64,000 nucleotides of DNA from Camelimonas lactis (GCF_004342915.1 NZ_SLWL01000002.1:1-64000), one strand, 5' to 3'. Shown: positions 1 through 10,498, counted from the stretch's first letter. Translations and numbers: made by a program. The notes: a model not told the origin generated them from the sequence alone.

Positions 1-90
1 AGGCTGCCCGAGGCGTGGAATCGATGCCCACGATGCCGTGGAATCCATGCCCACGATCGCGTGGAATCGATGCCCATCATCCGTGGAATC
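1..90. repeat. Short tandem repeat array, about 23-bp unit
   Basis: Three full units and one partial unit stand head to tail at 14-36, 37-59, 60-81 and 82-90. Each begins CGTGGAATC and contains the core GTGGAATCGATGCCCA, with lengths of 23, 23 and 22 bp. There are no unique spacers, so this is not a CRISPR array. The core is partly palindromic (GTGG, central ATCGAT, CCAC). The array starts exactly where the coding sequence of the neighbouring lytic transglycosylase loses its family resemblance. Confidence 0.85.
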
Positions 91-505
91 CGCACGTCAG
101 CCACGTGCTGTCGATAAACTGGTACAGGCCCGTGGCGCTCGACGTGGACGCTTTCGCTTCTGGCCTGAACGCCGACTCGCGGTTGGCGACGGCGATCAGC
201 AGTTTCAGGTCCACGCCCGTGCCGGCGCTGGCCCGGACGATACTCCTGGCGACATTGGCCGGAAGGTTGAGTGAACCGGCGCTAATGCTTCCCGGCGCGG
301 TTGCCTCGCGGGTGATCGCCAGGGGTTCCAGGTGACCGCTGGGCATGACCGGGAACGGCAACGGCGCGACGGCTCCGGTGGATGCAGGCGTCATGACCGC
401 CGCCAGCGTAAAGCCGGCAACGATGGAGGTCATGCCAAAAGGGAACCCGGACATGGCGCGCATGACGCCGCCATATCCGGGGATATGTCGGACAAAATTA
501 TTCAT
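77..505 (-). pseudogene. Lytic transglycosylase, truncated at the 3' end
   Basis: This is the N-terminal part of a secreted soluble lytic transglycosylase, which cleaves peptidoglycan glycan strands. The 142-residue product has a hydrophobic N-terminal segment, a proline/alanine-rich linker and then the start of the SLT fold: the catalytic-glutamate region ANRESAFRPEA (about residues 106-116), then the ATGLYQFIDSTWL motif (about 124-136). Family members continue for roughly 100 further residues. Here the frame runs into the tandem repeats and stops after TCGFHG. The start at 505 has AAAGGAAG six bases upstream. The fold cannot be complete, so I call it a broken gene. The missing part may lie left of the window. 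Confidence 0.75.
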
Positions 506-740
506 TTCATCTTCCTTTAAAGAAATTATTCCTAATTATTTGCGGAAGATATAGGTATGGAAATGCGGCGAATTATTGATTTTATTTACTATTATTATTT
601 TATAGGCTTAAACCTTCATTGCTGGCGCAAGGACACTATCCCCAGCCCGGGATTTCCGCCCCGTCCCTTTTCATGCCCGCTGCTTTAAGGTGTGACCTCG
701 GGAATCAGGCCGCCGCCGTTCCCCGTGTGGGGAGAAGACG

Positions 741-1538
741 ATGCGCATCACCACCTGGAACGTGAATTCTGTCCGCCAGCGCCTGGAGCACCTGGAGCAG
801 TTTCTGCAAACAGCGGCGCCTGACGTGCTTTGCCTCCAGGAAATCAAATGCATGGACGAGGCGTTTCCGGCGGCGCGCATTGAGGCGCTCGGCTACAATG
901 TCGCTGTCCATGGCCAGAAAACCTTCAATGGGGTCGCCCTGCTCTCGCGTTATCCGCTGGAAGACGTGCGGCGGGGGCTGCCAGGCGATGAGGCCGATAC
1001 GCAGTCGCGATATATCGAAGCGGTCATATCGGTGGACGGCGGCGCCATGCGGGTTGGCTCGATCTATCTGCCCAATGGCAATCCGCTGGGAACAGAGAAA
1101 TTTTCCTACAAGCTGGCGTGGATGGACCGGCTGCGCCGCCATATGGCGGACTCTGTCGCCGCCGAGGAGATCGCTGTTTTCGCCGGTGATTATAACGTCA
1201 TCCCGGAGCCTCGCGATGCGAGGGACCCGGCCGCGTGGGTCGGTGACGCGCTGTTTCAGCCAGAAAGCCGCGCCCGCTATCAGGGATTTCAGAATCTGGG
1301 TCTGACCGACGCCCTGCGGGCCTGCGATGACAGCCCTGGCCTCTATACGTTCTGGGATTATCAGGCGGGCGCCTTCCAGCGGGATTTCGGCATCCGGATC
1401 GATCACGCCCTGCTGACGGCCCGCGCCGCTGACCGGCTTCGCTCCGTGGTCATCCACAAGGAAACCCGCGCCTGGCAGAAGCCATCGGACCACGCGCCGC
1501 TGTCGGTCGATCTCGATATCGCGCCCCGGAGCCCATAA
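741..1538 (+). CDS. xthA: Exodeoxyribonuclease III
   Basis: This is an AP endonuclease and 3'-5' exonuclease of base excision repair, acting in the cytoplasm on abasic sites. The 265-residue protein has the usual family length. The N-terminal strand MRITTWNVNS carries Asn7, LQEIKC carries the metal-binding Glu34, GDYNVIPEPRD carries the central Asp/Asn pair, and the C-terminal SDHAPLSVDL carries the catalytic Asp-His. The start is supported by GGGAGAAG just upstream. It is convergent with the exoR-like gene and separated from it by about 200 bases that hold no other gene. Confidence 0.95.
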   Translation: MRITTWNVNSVRQRLEHLEQFLQTAAPDVLCLQEIKCMDEAFPAARIEALGYNVAVHGQKTFNGVALLSRYPLEDVRRGLPGDEADTQSRYIEAVISVDGGAMRVGSIYLPNGNPLGTEKFSYKLAWMDRLRRHMADSVAAEEIAVFAGDYNVIPEPRDARDPAAWVGDALFQPESRARYQGFQNLGLTDALRACDDSPGLYTFWDYQAGAFQRDFGIRIDHALLTARAADRLRSVVIHKETRAWQKPSDHAPLSVDLDIAPRSP

Positions 1539-1740
1539 GGCGCCGTCGCCACGGCTGGAGGTTGCCGGATTCGCATGGGAGCCTGACCAGGCGTGCGTCG
1601 GCGAGGCGCCGTCGCGTCGGGTGATCTGGTGTGTCTGGGGGGGCAGTATTCCGGCGGCCCGGACCGGGCTGATGCCGGTTCTGGCGAATGCGCCGGCAGT
1701 TCGTCTCTCCCCGGACCCGAAAGTTGCCCGGCTCGGGCGG

Positions 1741-2709
1741 TCAGTTCCTGCCGCTGCGTTGCGCCATATACGCCTGCGCCGTGGCCTGCGCGGCGTTGCG
1801 GTCACGCTCGGGCGCAAGGGCAATGGCCTGGTCATACATCTCGATGATCCAGGCGTCCTTCTGCGGATCGGCGCTGTTGCGGGCGATTGTCAGCCACATC
1901 AGGCCGCGCGAGGTCTGCCGTGCGACATTGCCCTGGCCGGTCAGCAACAGGTGGCCGAGCAGGGCCTGCGAGGGCGCATGATTTTTTTCCGCCGCCAGAT
2001 GCAGCCAGCGCGCGGCGAGCTGGGCGTCGCGGGCGCCGCCCTGACCGGCGAGACACAGGCGGGCGAGATTGTACTGGGCGTCGGGGTCGCCGTAATAGCT
2101 GGCGGCGTGATGAAACATCTCGCGGGCCCGGCGCTCGTCCTTCTGCACGTAAGTGCCGGCAATGCCGTCCAGATAATAGCCGCCAAGGGCGACATAGGCA
2201 TTGGAGATAAAGCGCGTGACGGCGCGGCGCGGGTTGTCCTCACTGCCCTCCACGACTTTTGAGAAATACTCGAAGGCTTTCAGATCATCGTGAGGCACGC
2301 CGTCGCCTTCGGCGTACATGCGGCCCAGCTTCCATTGCGCCGGCGAATGCCCGCGCGTCGCGGCATATTCCAGCGCCTGCACCGCGCTTGCCTTGTCACC
2401 GGAATAATAGTCGCGAATGCCGGTGCGAAATGCGTCCCGCTCCGAACGGAACCTGACCACCGGCGCGCCCGGAGAAGCGCCAGATGCGGCCGCGGCGAAC
2501 GATGACGCCAGGGGAGAGCCAAACGGCCCTGCGCCCGGCGCCGCGTCGGCGTCGCTGTCCTGGCCGTTGTGTTCGCGCGCGGCCCCGAGATTGGCGATGG
2601 CTAACGGCGCGGAAGCGCCAGGAGGCTGGAGATCAGCGGCAAGCGCCTGGCTGCCGAGCAGGAGGGCCGTTCCAAGACAAATGATGTGACGGTAGTCAGA
2701 AACGCCCAT
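1741..2709 (-). CDS. exoR: ExoR-like periplasmic Sel1-repeat protein
   Basis: This protein carries Sel1-type TPR repeats and resembles ExoR of rhizobia, the periplasmic inhibitor of the ExoS-ChvI (ChvG-ChvI) two-component system that controls exopolysaccharide and motility. I use the ATG at 2709, giving 322 residues, because it begins a clean signal peptide (GTALLLGSQALAAD); a longer reading frame upstream lacks one. Repeats include AQWKLGRMYAEGDGVPHDD, DAQYNLARLCLAGQGG and SQALLGHLLLTGQG. The alanine-rich insert after the signal is not typical. The product-level assignment is by pattern, not by alignment; Sel1 secretory protein is certain, ExoR orthology is likely. Confidence 0.75.
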   Translation of the reverse strand: MGVSDYRHIICLGTALLLGSQALAADLQPPGASAPLAIANLGAAREHNGQDSDADAAPGAGPFGSPLASSFAAAASGASPGAPVVRFRSERDAFRTGIRDYYSGDKASAVQALEYAATRGHSPAQWKLGRMYAEGDGVPHDDLKAFEYFSKVVEGSEDNPRRAVTRFISNAYVALGGYYLDGIAGTYVQKDERRAREMFHHAASYYGDPDAQYNLARLCLAGQGGARDAQLAARWLHLAAEKNHAPSQALLGHLLLTGQGNVARQTSRGLMWLTIARNSADPQKDAWIIEMYDQAIALAPERDRNAAQATAQAYMAQRSGRN

Positions 2710-2805
2710 TTCCCACACCCCGACGCGTGCGCGTCGCACGAAATTAAACAGGCCCTGTCCTGCGGCCTGCCAGGGCGCGCCGCGCAGATGCAACGCTCCC
2801 GTTCT

Positions 2806-3123
2806 TCATGTCAGGTCCGGCCCTGTACCCCGACGGAATCGCCTTGCCATCACGCGGGAGCACGCCTCCACCTTTGCCTTCGCCGCCATCTCCTGTGCGG
2901 TTGACGCGGCAGGATCACAATACACAGCGTATGCAGCTTGCCAATTCGCCGACATAACGCGCATCTGCTGGGCCCTGCCGGAATCTGCCTGTAAAAAGCC
3001 AAGCACAATCATGTTCTTGCAGCTGGCGTATTCTTCCAATTCATTTATGGCGGCTTGGGGGCGCCGGTTTGCTGAAGTGCGGGCACAAGCAGGTTCCAGA
3101 TCCAAGTTGTATAAAGAGCACAT
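2806..3123 (-). CDS. Hypothetical protein, 105 residues
   Basis: I do not recognise this protein. The start chosen is the ATG at 3123; the frame is open further upstream but that part looks like the shadow of valS. The C-terminal two thirds read like a real helical protein (EEYASCKNMIVLGFLQADSG, then SANWQAAYAVYCDPAAS), with four cysteines. It lies between the valS terminator and exoR on the same strand. No clear ribosome binding site is visible. It may be a small secreted or degraded protein, so confidence is low. Confidence 0.35.
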   Translation of the reverse strand: MCSLYNLDLEPACARTSANRRPQAAINELEEYASCKNMIVLGFLQADSGRAQQMRVMSANWQAAYAVYCDPAASTAQEMAAKAKVEACSRVMARRFRRGTGPDLT

Positions 3124-3175
3124 TCCGAACGACGGTGGGGAATGGCGCGGCGCCGCGCTGGGCGCAGATGCGCAC

Positions 3176-3203
3176 AAAAAAGCCCCCGGGTTCACCGGGG
3201 GCC
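3176..3203 (-). terminator. Intrinsic terminator of valS
   Basis: On the minus strand GCCCCCGG and CCGGGGGC flank a short loop and are followed by a run of six T. It lies 24 bases after the valS stop codon. Confidence 0.9.
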
Positions 3204-3226
3204 TGATCCTCAGATAGCCGGCGCCC

Positions 3227-5983
3227 TCAGGCAAGCCGCGCCAGCGCCTCCGAGAGGCTGACCCGACGTCCGGCCGCTTCGGCGAGGCGCTCTTTCTGCT
3301 CCTCCACCACCTCTTCCGGCGCGCGCGCCAGAAAATCGGCGTTGGAGAGTTTGGCCTCGATCTTGCGGATCTCGCCGGCAAGCTTGTCGATTTCCTTCGT
3401 CAGGCGCGCGCGTTCGGCGTCGAAGTCGATAACGCCTTCCAGCGGCAACGCAGCGGCTTCGCCCCGCACCAGCAGCTGGATGGCGCGGCCGGATACGGCG
3501 TCCGCGAAGCTGATCTCCGAAACGCGGGCCAGGCGGCGGATGGTGTCGCCCCAGACGCCAACAGCGTTGCGGGTGATGTCCGACGCGCCGACCAGTACCA
3601 GCGGGATCTGCGCGCCCGCCGGAACGTTGGTTTCCGAGCGGGCCGAACGGATGCCGGAGATCAGTTCAACCACCCAGCCAAGTTCCGATTCCGCCGCTGC
3701 TGCGTCCACCGCCGGGTCCACCGGCCACGGGGCCAGCGCCAGAACGCCGTCCCGGCCACCCGCCGCGTCCGCCGTCACGCCCCACAGTTCCTCGGTCAGG
3801 AACGGCATGAACGGGTGCAGGATCTTGCAGATCTGGTCGAGGACGTAGCTGACGACCGCCCGCACCTCCTGCTTCGCCGGGCCGTCGGCGCCCTGCAGCA
3901 CCGGCTTGGCAAGCTCCAGATACCAGTCGCAGAACACGTTCCAGACAAAACGGTAGGCGGCGTTGGCGGCGTCGTTGAAGCGGAACGCCTCCAGCGCCAG
4001 CGTCACCTCATTGATGGCCTTGCCAGTTTCGCCCAGCACCCAGAGATTGAGCGGCTCGCGCGCGCTGTCCGGCCGGAACGCCGCCTCCCGGACGCAGCCG
4101 TTCATCTCGGCGAAGCGGGCGGCGTTCCACAGCTTGCTGGCGAAGTTGCGGTAGCCTTCCACCCGCTGGGTGGAGAGCTTGATGTCGCGCCCCTGGGCGG
4201 CCATGGCCGCCAGGGTGAAGCGCAGGGCGTCCGCGCCAAAACGGTCCATCAGATCGAGCGGATCGATGACATTGCCCTTGGACTTCGACATCTTCGCACC
4301 CTTCTCGTCCCGGACGAGCGCGTGCAGATAGACATGACGGAATGGCACGTCGTCGGTGACGAACAGGCCCAGCATCATCATCCGGGCGACCCAGAAGAAG
4401 ATGATGTCGAAACCGGTGACCAGGGTGGTCGTCGGATAGAAGCGTTTCAGCTCTGCCGTTTCATCGGGCCAGCCGAGCGTCGAGAACGGCCACAGGCCAG
4501 ACGAGAACCAGGTGTCGAGCACGTCCTCGTCACGCACCAGGAAGCCGGCGGCGGCGGCCGGGTCCGCCGCCCAGGCCTCTGCCTGGGCCGGCTCAAGCAC
4601 GCCGCGCTCCACCGCCGAAGCCAGCGCCGCCGGCAGCACGTCCTCGAAGCTTTCGCCGACGTAGACTTCACCGTCCGGCGTGTACCAGGCCGGAATCTGG
4701 TGGCCCCACCATAGCTGGCGGGAAATGCACCAGGGTTCAATATTCTCAAGCCACTGGAAGAAGGTCTTCTCCCAATTTCCTGGAATGAAGCGGGTTTCAC
4801 CCTCGCGGACAGCGTCCAGGGCGCGTTCGGCCAGCGGCTTGACGTTCACATACCACTGGTCAGTCAGGAACGGCTCGATGACCACGCCGGACCGGTCGCC
4901 ATGTGGGACCATGTGGACGTGCTGATCAATGCCTTCCAGCAGGCCGCGCTCATCCATCATGGCGACGATGGCCTTGCGCGCCTCGAAACGGTCCTGGCCA
5001 TGGAGCGCCAGCACGGCGTCGAGGTCGTCGCCCTCTGCTTCCTCAAGGAAGGCGGCGTTGTGCTTCAGGTCCAGACGGCCTTCGGAATCGAACACGTTGA
5101 TGAGGCGCAGATCGTGGCGACGGCCAACTTCGAAGTCGTTGAAGTCGTGGGCCGGGGTGATCTTGACGGCGCCGGTGCCCTTTTCCGGGTCCGAATAGCT
5201 GTCGGCGACGATCGGGATCAGACGGCCGACCAGCGGCAACTGAACCATGCGGCCGATCAGGTCGGCGTAACGCTCGTCATCGGGGTTCACGGCGACGGCG
5301 ACGTCGCCGAGCATGGTTTCCGGGCGGGTGGTGGCGACGGTGATGAAACGCTCCGGCTCGGCGGCGAGCGGATAGCGGAAGCGCCAGAGATTGCCTTTGG
5401 TTTCGACCTGCATCACCTCAAGATCGGAGATCGCGGTCTGGAATTTCGGATCCCAGTTCACCAGGCGCTTGTCGCGATAGATGAAGCCCTGGCGATGCAG
5501 TTCGACAAACACCTTCACCACGGCGCGGGACAGGCCCTCGTCCATGGTGAAGCGTTCGCGCGACCAGTCGCAGGAGGCGCCGAGGCGCTTGAGCTGGTTG
5601 ATGATGGTGGAGCCTGACTGGGCCTTCCATTCCCAGATCTTGCCCAAAAACGCTTCACGACCAAGGTCACGGCGACCAGGTTCGCCACGTTCCGCCAGCT
5701 GGCGCTCAACCACCATCTGGGTGGCGATGCCGGCGTGGTCCATGCCGGGCTGCCACAGCACGTCCTTGCCGCGCATGCGCTCGAAGCGGCAGAGAATGTC
5801 CTGCAGGGTGTTGTTGAGAGCGTGGCCCATGTGCAGCGAGCCGGTGACATTCGGCGGCGGAATGACGATGCAATAGGGCTCCGCGTCCGCCCGCTCCGGC
5901 CGTCCTGCGCGAAAAGCTTCCGCCTGCTCCCACAGGCTGGCGATGCGCGCCTCGACGGCGGCCGGCTCAAATGTCTTGTCCAT
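3227..5983 (-). CDS. valS: Valyl-tRNA synthetase
   Basis: This class I aminoacyl-tRNA synthetase charges tRNA-Val in the cytoplasm. The 918-residue protein shows the HIGH-type motif HMGH at residues 51-54 after PPPNVTGSL, the KMSKS motif in [14 protein letters not shown] in the middle third, an editing domain between them, the anticodon-binding domain, and a C-terminal coiled coil ([19 protein letters not shown]) typical of ValRS. It is followed by a strong terminator. Upstream on the same strand lie popZ, tolC and pcm, a gene order familiar from Hyphomicrobiales. Confidence 0.97.
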   Translation of the reverse strand: MDKTFEPAAVEARIASLWEQAEAFRAGRPERADAEPYCIVIPPPNVTGSLHMGHALNNTLQDILCRFERMRGKDVLWQPGMDHAGIATQMVVERQLAERGEPGRRDLGREAFLGKIWEWKAQSGSTIINQLKRLGASCDWSRERFTMDEGLSRAVVKVFVELHRQGFIYRDKRLVNWDPKFQTAISDLEVMQVETKGNLWRFRYPLAAEPERFITVATTRPETMLGDVAVAVNPDDERYADLIGRMVQLPLVGRLIPIVADSYSDPEKGTGAVKITPAHDFNDFEVGRRHDLRLINVFDSEGRLDLKHNAAFLEEAEGDDLDAVLALHGQDRFEARKAIVAMMDERGLLEGIDQHVHMVPHGDRSGVVIEPFLTDQWYVNVKPLAERALDAVREGETRFIPGNWEKTFFQWLENIEPWCISRQLWWGHQIPAWYTPDGEVYVGESFEDVLPAALASAVERGVLEPAQAEAWAADPAAAAGFLVRDEDVLDTWFSSGLWPFSTLGWPDETAELKRFYPTTTLVTGFDIIFFWVARMMMLGLFVTDDVPFRHVYLHALVRDEKGAKMSKSKGNVIDPLDLMDRFGADALRFTLAAMAAQGRDIKLSTQRVEGYRNFASKLWNAARFAEMNGCVREAAFRPDSAREPLNLWVLGETGKAINEVTLALEAFRFNDAANAAYRFVWNVFCDWYLELAKPVLQGADGPAKQEVRAVVSYVLDQICKILHPFMPFLTEELWGVTADAAGGRDGVLALAPWPVDPAVDAAAAESELGWVVELISGIRSARSETNVPAGAQIPLVLVGASDITRNAVGVWGDTIRRLARVSEISFADAVSGRAIQLLVRGEAAALPLEGVIDFDAERARLTKEIDKLAGEIRKIEAKLSNADFLARAPEEVVEEQKERLAEAAGRRVSLSEALARLA

Positions 5984-6276
5984 GTCGCGACTTTACCATC
6001 AATGCTCGCGCCATCCGGCCGGGGCCGGATATGACGCTTTACGGATACCTGATGCGTTTTCCATAAACGCAAGGCTTCGGAAACGCTTCATCTTTTTGAC
6101 CGGACGCGTTCCATTGACGAAGGCGGCCGCGCCAGAACCGGAGCAACCCGCCGGAACGCCTGCCCCCCGGCGCCGTTCCGGTCCATGGGAACAGTGCTTT
6201 TCCCGGGTTGGTCCGCCGTCATTGCCTGACGCCATGTCGCTGGGCCCATGGGGACGCCCGGAAATGCCTGGAGGGG
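5984..6276. other. Intergenic stretch between popZ and valS
   Basis: About 290 bases carry no convincing gene, tRNA or terminator. The valS promoter is probably in this stretch on the minus strand, but I see no clear -35/-10 pair. Confidence 0.4.
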
Positions 6277-7254
6277 TCAGTCAGGCTCGCCGCGGCTCAA
6301 GCGCGCCACCTGCTCGGCCACCAGCCGCTCGACGATCTCCGGCAGATGCGTTTCCAGCCAGTTCGCCAGCATCGGCCGCAGCATGTCGGTCACCGTCTCT
6401 TCCATGGTGCGGGCGCGTTCGGCCGCCACGCGCTGGGTCAGGGCATCGAAGGCGCCGGAAATACGCGCCGCCGTTGCGGGCGTGACGAGGACGCCAATGG
6501 ATTCCCGACCGTGCGGCATGGCGGATGAATCAACGGGAACCGGCGCCAGACGCGCGCCGGAGGCGCGCGCGTCTCCCCGCGGAACGGGCCAGGTCGGAAC
6601 CGGCTCGGGCTCCGCCAGGTCTGGATGGCTGGCGTCAAGGCCGGCCCCATCCCAGGGGGCTTGTGTCGCGCCGGCCGGCGTGGCCGTCCATGGTCCGCCC
6701 GCATGCGCCCCGATGACCTCCGCGACCTGTCCGGCGACAGCGCGGCGGATGATGCCGGCCAGGCGCTGGTCGACGAGCGGCGACGGGTCGGCGGGCCCCG
6801 GCTCGGCCCGCGCCTCGGGCGGGCGGTAGTCAACCGGCGGGGCGGCGGAAAGGCGAACGGGCGGCCTGGGACGCGGCGGCAGACCGGTGTCGACTTCGGG
6901 CGCGCGGGCCCTTGCGGTCATGCGATGCAGGCTGAGGTCCATGTCGTCGTCCGGCCCGTCGCCGGGTTCGGGCGCCGTCCCGGCGACAGGACGGGTCGCG
7001 GCGCGCGCTGGCGACGATGACGTCGCGGGCTCCTCAACAGGATGAAGCTGGGATGGATGGCCTTGGGCGGAATGGCCAGGCCTGACGCGGCGCGGCGGCG
7101 CGCGCAACGGAGCAGCGTCATCCAGGTCAAGACCCAGCGCCTTCTGGTCATCGGAAATGATCTTGCGAATGGAGGCAAGGATCTGTTCCATGTCCGGGTC
7201 CACGCGTCTTGTCGTCAGACCGTCAGCATGGGCTTCAGTCCCGCCCGATCCCAT
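6277..7254 (-). CDS. popZ: PopZ-like polar organising protein (DUF2497)
   Basis: PopZ forms a polymeric matrix at the cell pole and anchors ParB/parS and cell-cycle regulators in alphaproteobacteria. The ATG at 7254 has GGAGGGGGG a few bases upstream, so the longer frame to 7536 is rejected. The 325-residue protein has the conserved short N-terminal helix EQILASIRKIISDD (about residues 23-36), a long low-complexity linker rich in proline, alanine and acidic residues, and the conserved helical C-terminus (TMEETVTDMLRPMLANWLE, then LPEIVERLVAEQV). The linker is longer than in Caulobacter PopZ. Family assignment is firm; polar function is inferred. Confidence 0.88.
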   Translation of the reverse strand: MGSGGTEAHADGLTTRRVDPDMEQILASIRKIISDDQKALGLDLDDAAPLRAPPRRVRPGHSAQGHPSQLHPVEEPATSSSPARAATRPVAGTAPEPGDGPDDDMDLSLHRMTARARAPEVDTGLPPRPRPPVRLSAAPPVDYRPPEARAEPGPADPSPLVDQRLAGIIRRAVAGQVAEVIGAHAGGPWTATPAGATQAPWDGAGLDASHPDLAEPEPVPTWPVPRGDARASGARLAPVPVDSSAMPHGRESIGVLVTPATAARISGAFDALTQRVAAERARTMEETVTDMLRPMLANWLETHLPEIVERLVAEQVARLSRGEPD

Positions 7255-7727
7255 GGGCCCCCCTCCACAGATTGATGGCCAGCAATCTCCTGGCCAGATG
7301 TGATGCGCGCGCCGTGGGCGCAGGGTCGATGGCGTTGCAGGCGCGAGCGGCTGATGCATCGGTCGCAGACGCCGGAGGCCGCGCCCCTGGGCGCCGTCCG
7401 TCACCGACGCCGCGCCATGGCCCGGGGGCGGAAACGCCATCTCCCGGAAAACATAAAGGATTGTCCCCGGCGACGGTAGGGGGCGACCGGGCGGGTGCAT
7501 GGCCCTTCCACACCGAAACGCCCCATGGTCGGCCACCGGAAAAAAAGCGTTGCAGCCAGGGCACGCCGACAGCTCAGGGCCTCGCGCGTTTGCGCGAAGC
7601 GTCGGCCCTCCTCCTGGCGCATCCGCCGCCTCGGCGACACGGCGCGTGAAAGGTCAGGCGTGTCGGCGAGGCTTTGGCGCCTCACGCGCCTGTCTGGATG
7701 ATGGGGAAGCTTCGGCGCGCTTTCCGT
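7255..7727. other. Intergenic stretch between tolC and popZ
   Basis: About 470 bases lie between the tolC stop and the popZ start. Reading frames on both strands look like GC-driven shadows, with no initiation signal or recognisable protein. I see no RNA gene here. Confidence 0.4.
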
Positions 7728-9116
7728 TTAGCGACCGCCAGGCGTGCCAAGACCAATCCACTTGTCCTTGACCTGATCGTAGTGAACCTTGGGATCATAG
7801 CCGGCGACGCGCAGGTTGAGGTCCCGGGCGGTCAGGCGGCCAATCGCGGCCATCACGTTGTACGAGGCGACGACGCGATCGCGCTGCGCCGTGACCAGCA
7901 ACACGCGGGACTGGAGCAGGTCCTGCTGGGCGCGCAGAACATCGTAGGTGGTGCGCTGGCCGACCTTGGCCTCTTCACGCACGCCAGCGAGCGCAATTTC
8001 GTTGGCCTTGACCTGGGCGGTCGACGCCTCGATCTGCGATCGCGCCGCCTCAAGCATGCTCCAGCTCGACACCACTGCGGCCCGCACCTGGTCGCGGAAA
8101 ATGTCGACGCTGATATTGGCCTGGCTGGCCTTTTCCTTCGCCTGACGGGTCTGGGCGTAATACTGGCCGCCGTCATACAGCGGCACGGTGAGCTGGGCGA
8201 CGATGCTGGCTGAGGAGAGCGCGTCGCCGCGCACATTGTTGTCGAATGATCGCGAAACGTTGGCGGACAGGCCGACCTGCGGCAACAGCGCGCCCTCCGC
8301 CACCTTGATCTGCAATTCGGCGGCGTCGGCGCTATGCAGGGCCGAGGCGATGGCCGGATGCTCGCGCAGGGCGAGGTTCACGGCAGCGGTCTGGCTTTTC
8401 GGCAGCAGCGATTCAAGCGAGCGGCCTGGCGCGAGTTTCGTAGGCTGCTCGCCGATGACCTGGCGATACTGGGCGATGCTCGCTTTCAGGTTGGCTTCGG
8501 CCGCGGAAAGCTGCGAGTGCCCGCCAGCCAGCGCCGCCTCGGCCTGGGCGACGTCCGTGCGGGTCACCTCGCCGACATTGAAGCGGTCACGGGTCTGGCG
8601 CAGCTGCTCCTGCAAGACTTCCAGGTTGTTGCGTTGCAGATTGACGGTCGCGGTGTCGCGCAGCACGTTCATATAGGCGGTCGCGCCGGACAGCAGCGTG
8701 TTCTGCTCCTGATTGCGCAGGCCTTCACGCTCGCCAAACACCTGGGACTCGGCGGCGCGGGTAGAGTTCAGCGTGCGCAAGCCGTCATACAACGGCTGGG
8801 TGATGCCGACGCCAACGGCGCCAGGGAAAAGATCGGCGTTGCCGCTGCTGGCGCCCATGCCCTGGGCGCTGCGCGCGGTATAGCCGACGCTGCCGCTGGC
8901 GTTGACGCGCGGACGCATGCCGGATTTGGCGATGGCGACGCCTTCGTCGGTCGCCCGCAGCGCGGCGCGCTGGGAGTTGAGCGTGGGATTGCCCATGTAG
9001 GCTTTTGCAAGAGCGCCGTTCATGGTTTCCGCCGCCGCCGCCGCCGCGAACGTCACCGCAAGGCCTGCCACCGTGCTGAACAGGATGGAACGCTGGAAAC
9101 CACGCTTCTTCGTCAC
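7728..9116 (-). CDS. tolC: TolC-family outer membrane channel
   Basis: TolC proteins form the outer membrane exit duct of type I secretion and RND efflux systems. The 462-residue protein starts at a GTG with GAGGTAAGCAA upstream and has a signal peptide ending near AAAAAAE (about residue 30). Two outer-membrane-efflux repeats follow. Typical helix motifs are NVGEVTRTDVAQAEAAL in the first and KVGQRTTYDVLRAQQDLL in the second, as in type I secretion TolC members. It lies downstream of pcm on the same strand, but a strong terminator separates them, so it probably has its own promoter. Confidence 0.93.
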   Translation of the reverse strand: MTKKRGFQRSILFSTVAGLAVTFAAAAAAETMNGALAKAYMGNPTLNSQRAALRATDEGVAIAKSGMRPRVNASGSVGYTARSAQGMGASSGNADLFPGAVGVGITQPLYDGLRTLNSTRAAESQVFGEREGLRNQEQNTLLSGATAYMNVLRDTATVNLQRNNLEVLQEQLRQTRDRFNVGEVTRTDVAQAEAALAGGHSQLSAAEANLKASIAQYRQVIGEQPTKLAPGRSLESLLPKSQTAAVNLALREHPAIASALHSADAAELQIKVAEGALLPQVGLSANVSRSFDNNVRGDALSSASIVAQLTVPLYDGGQYYAQTRQAKEKASQANISVDIFRDQVRAAVVSSWSMLEAARSQIEASTAQVKANEIALAGVREEAKVGQRTTYDVLRAQQDLLQSRVLLVTAQRDRVVASYNVMAAIGRLTARDLNLRVAGYDPKVHYDQVKDKWIGLGTPGGR

Positions 9117-9688
9117 TTGCTTACCTCACCGGAGCGCGAAAAGCACTCCATCCTATGCCGGCGAGTCCTCGAGCGACGCTCCGGAAGGCAGCGCTTCGTC
9201 AGGGACCGACCGCTCCGGCATCAGCCGAAAACCTGTTGATGCGCCGCCGCGGCGTGCCCCGGCGTCAGGCATGGTCGAATCCATGCGGGCTCTGGACCGG
9301 ACAGTCGCCGAAACGCCCCCCTCCTGTCCAGTGGCAGCCCTTGCCGTTTATCATAAATTCATATGGCGATTTGCGCCCGTGATTCGGAAAACGGCATCGC
9401 AATTCGCCGCCGCGGCGAGGGCGCGGGACGTCGCGTCTGGCGACGACCTGGCGAGGACCCCGCCGCGCCCTAGGTTTTTCAAGGAACTACAGCCAATCCG
9501 CCTGCAATTTCCGCACGTTGAAAGGAATTGCGACCCTCGCGCGTGCAGAAAGGCCACAGTAACCGGCGAAATTACATTAACGCTCCGGGATCAGGTCAGG
9601 AGGGTTGGTGAATACGCAGCCGGCGTCACGCCGCCAACAAAAAAGGCCGGCGTGCGCCGGCCTTTCGGTCTGAATTTGGAAGCTTGCG
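9117..9688. other. Intergenic region upstream of tolC
   Basis: About 570 bases contain the pcm terminator at the right end and probably the tolC promoter, with an AT-richer patch around 9345-9365. Open frames here do not look like proteins. No RNA gene was recognised. Confidence 0.4.
9639..9665 (-). terminator. Intrinsic terminator of pcm
   Basis: On the minus strand AAAGGCCGGCG and CGCCGGCCTTT form a hairpin followed by a T-rich tract. It starts 24 bases after the pcm stop codon. Confidence 0.9.
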
Positions 9689-10348
9689 TCAGAACGTGAA
9701 CTCGGGCTTTCTGGCGAAGCCATCCAGCACCGGCGCCCAGGCGTTGACGATCACCGCACGGCTGTTCACGCCCGAGGCGCGCCGCTGGATGACGATCCGG
9801 CTGGCCGCGCCGCTGACCTCAATGGCCACCAGGGCGCCGCCATCGGCCAGTTGCTGCAGCAGCGCGTCCGGCAGCACCTCATAGCCACCGTTCAGCAGGA
9901 TGGCGTCGTAAGGGGCGTTGGCGGCGTAACCATTGGCCAGCGCGCCGGTGACCACCTGAACGCCGGCGACGCCGTCACGCTCAAGATTGATCTTCGCGGC
10001 GGCGGCAAGGCCGTCGTCGGATTCGAGGGCCGTGACCTTTGCGCCGAGGCGGGCCAGCAGCGCCGAGCCGTAGCCGGTTCCCGCCCCTATCTCGAGCACC
10101 TTCAGCCCGTCGAGCGGGCCAAAGGACTGGAGCATGCGCGCCAGCACCAGCGGCGGGAGCATAACGCGTCCGGGGGCGCCGTCGAGCGGGATGGCGACGT
10201 CCGCATAGGCCATGGCCTCGCGTCCGGCCGGCGCGTAGATTTCGCGCGGCGTTACGTCGAAAGCAGCGATGACGGAAAGGTCGGTGACGTCAAACGTGCG
10301 CACCTGGCAATCTACCATGGTGCGGCGTGCGGCGGCGTAGTCCTGCAT
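9689..10348 (-). CDS. pcm: Protein-L-isoaspartate O-methyltransferase family protein
   Basis: This is a SAM-dependent methyltransferase of the protein repair type, which methylates isoaspartyl residues in damaged proteins. The ATG at 10348 begins MQDYAAARRTMVDCQVR, the usual start of the short alphaproteobacterial form, and has GAGGG upstream; the longer frame would run over tRNA-Cys and is rejected. The 219 residues include the SAM motif VLEIGAGTGYGSALLARLG and the post-motif Asp/Glu region ALESDD. The short alphaproteobacterial branch often sits beside tolC, as here; its true substrate in that branch is not certain. Confidence 0.88.
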   Translation of the reverse strand: MQDYAAARRTMVDCQVRTFDVTDLSVIAAFDVTPREIYAPAGREAMAYADVAIPLDGAPGRVMLPPLVLARMLQSFGPLDGLKVLEIGAGTGYGSALLARLGAKVTALESDDGLAAAAKINLERDGVAGVQVVTGALANGYAANAPYDAILLNGGYEVLPDALLQQLADGGALVAIEVSGAASRIVIQRRASGVNSRAVIVNAWAPVLDGFARKPEFTF

Positions 10349-10424
10349 GACTCCCTCAGGCGGGGTCTCACGTGGGTGTCCCGCCGCGGGATCCCGGAAC
10401 CGCCGGACGGGCGACATAAGTATA

Positions 10425-10498
10425 TGGAGGCCTCGGAGGGAATCGAACCCCCGTGCAAGGATTTGCAGTCCTCTGCGTAACCACTCCGCCACGAGGCC
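10425..10498 (-). tRNA. tRNA-Cys (GCA)
   Basis: The minus strand reads GGCCTCGTGGCGGAGTGG and folds as a 74-base tRNA with encoded CCA. The anticodon loop CTGCAAA gives GCA. The acceptor arms GGCCTCG and CGAGGCC pair fully, and the T arm has GGTTCGATTCC. Confidence 0.96.
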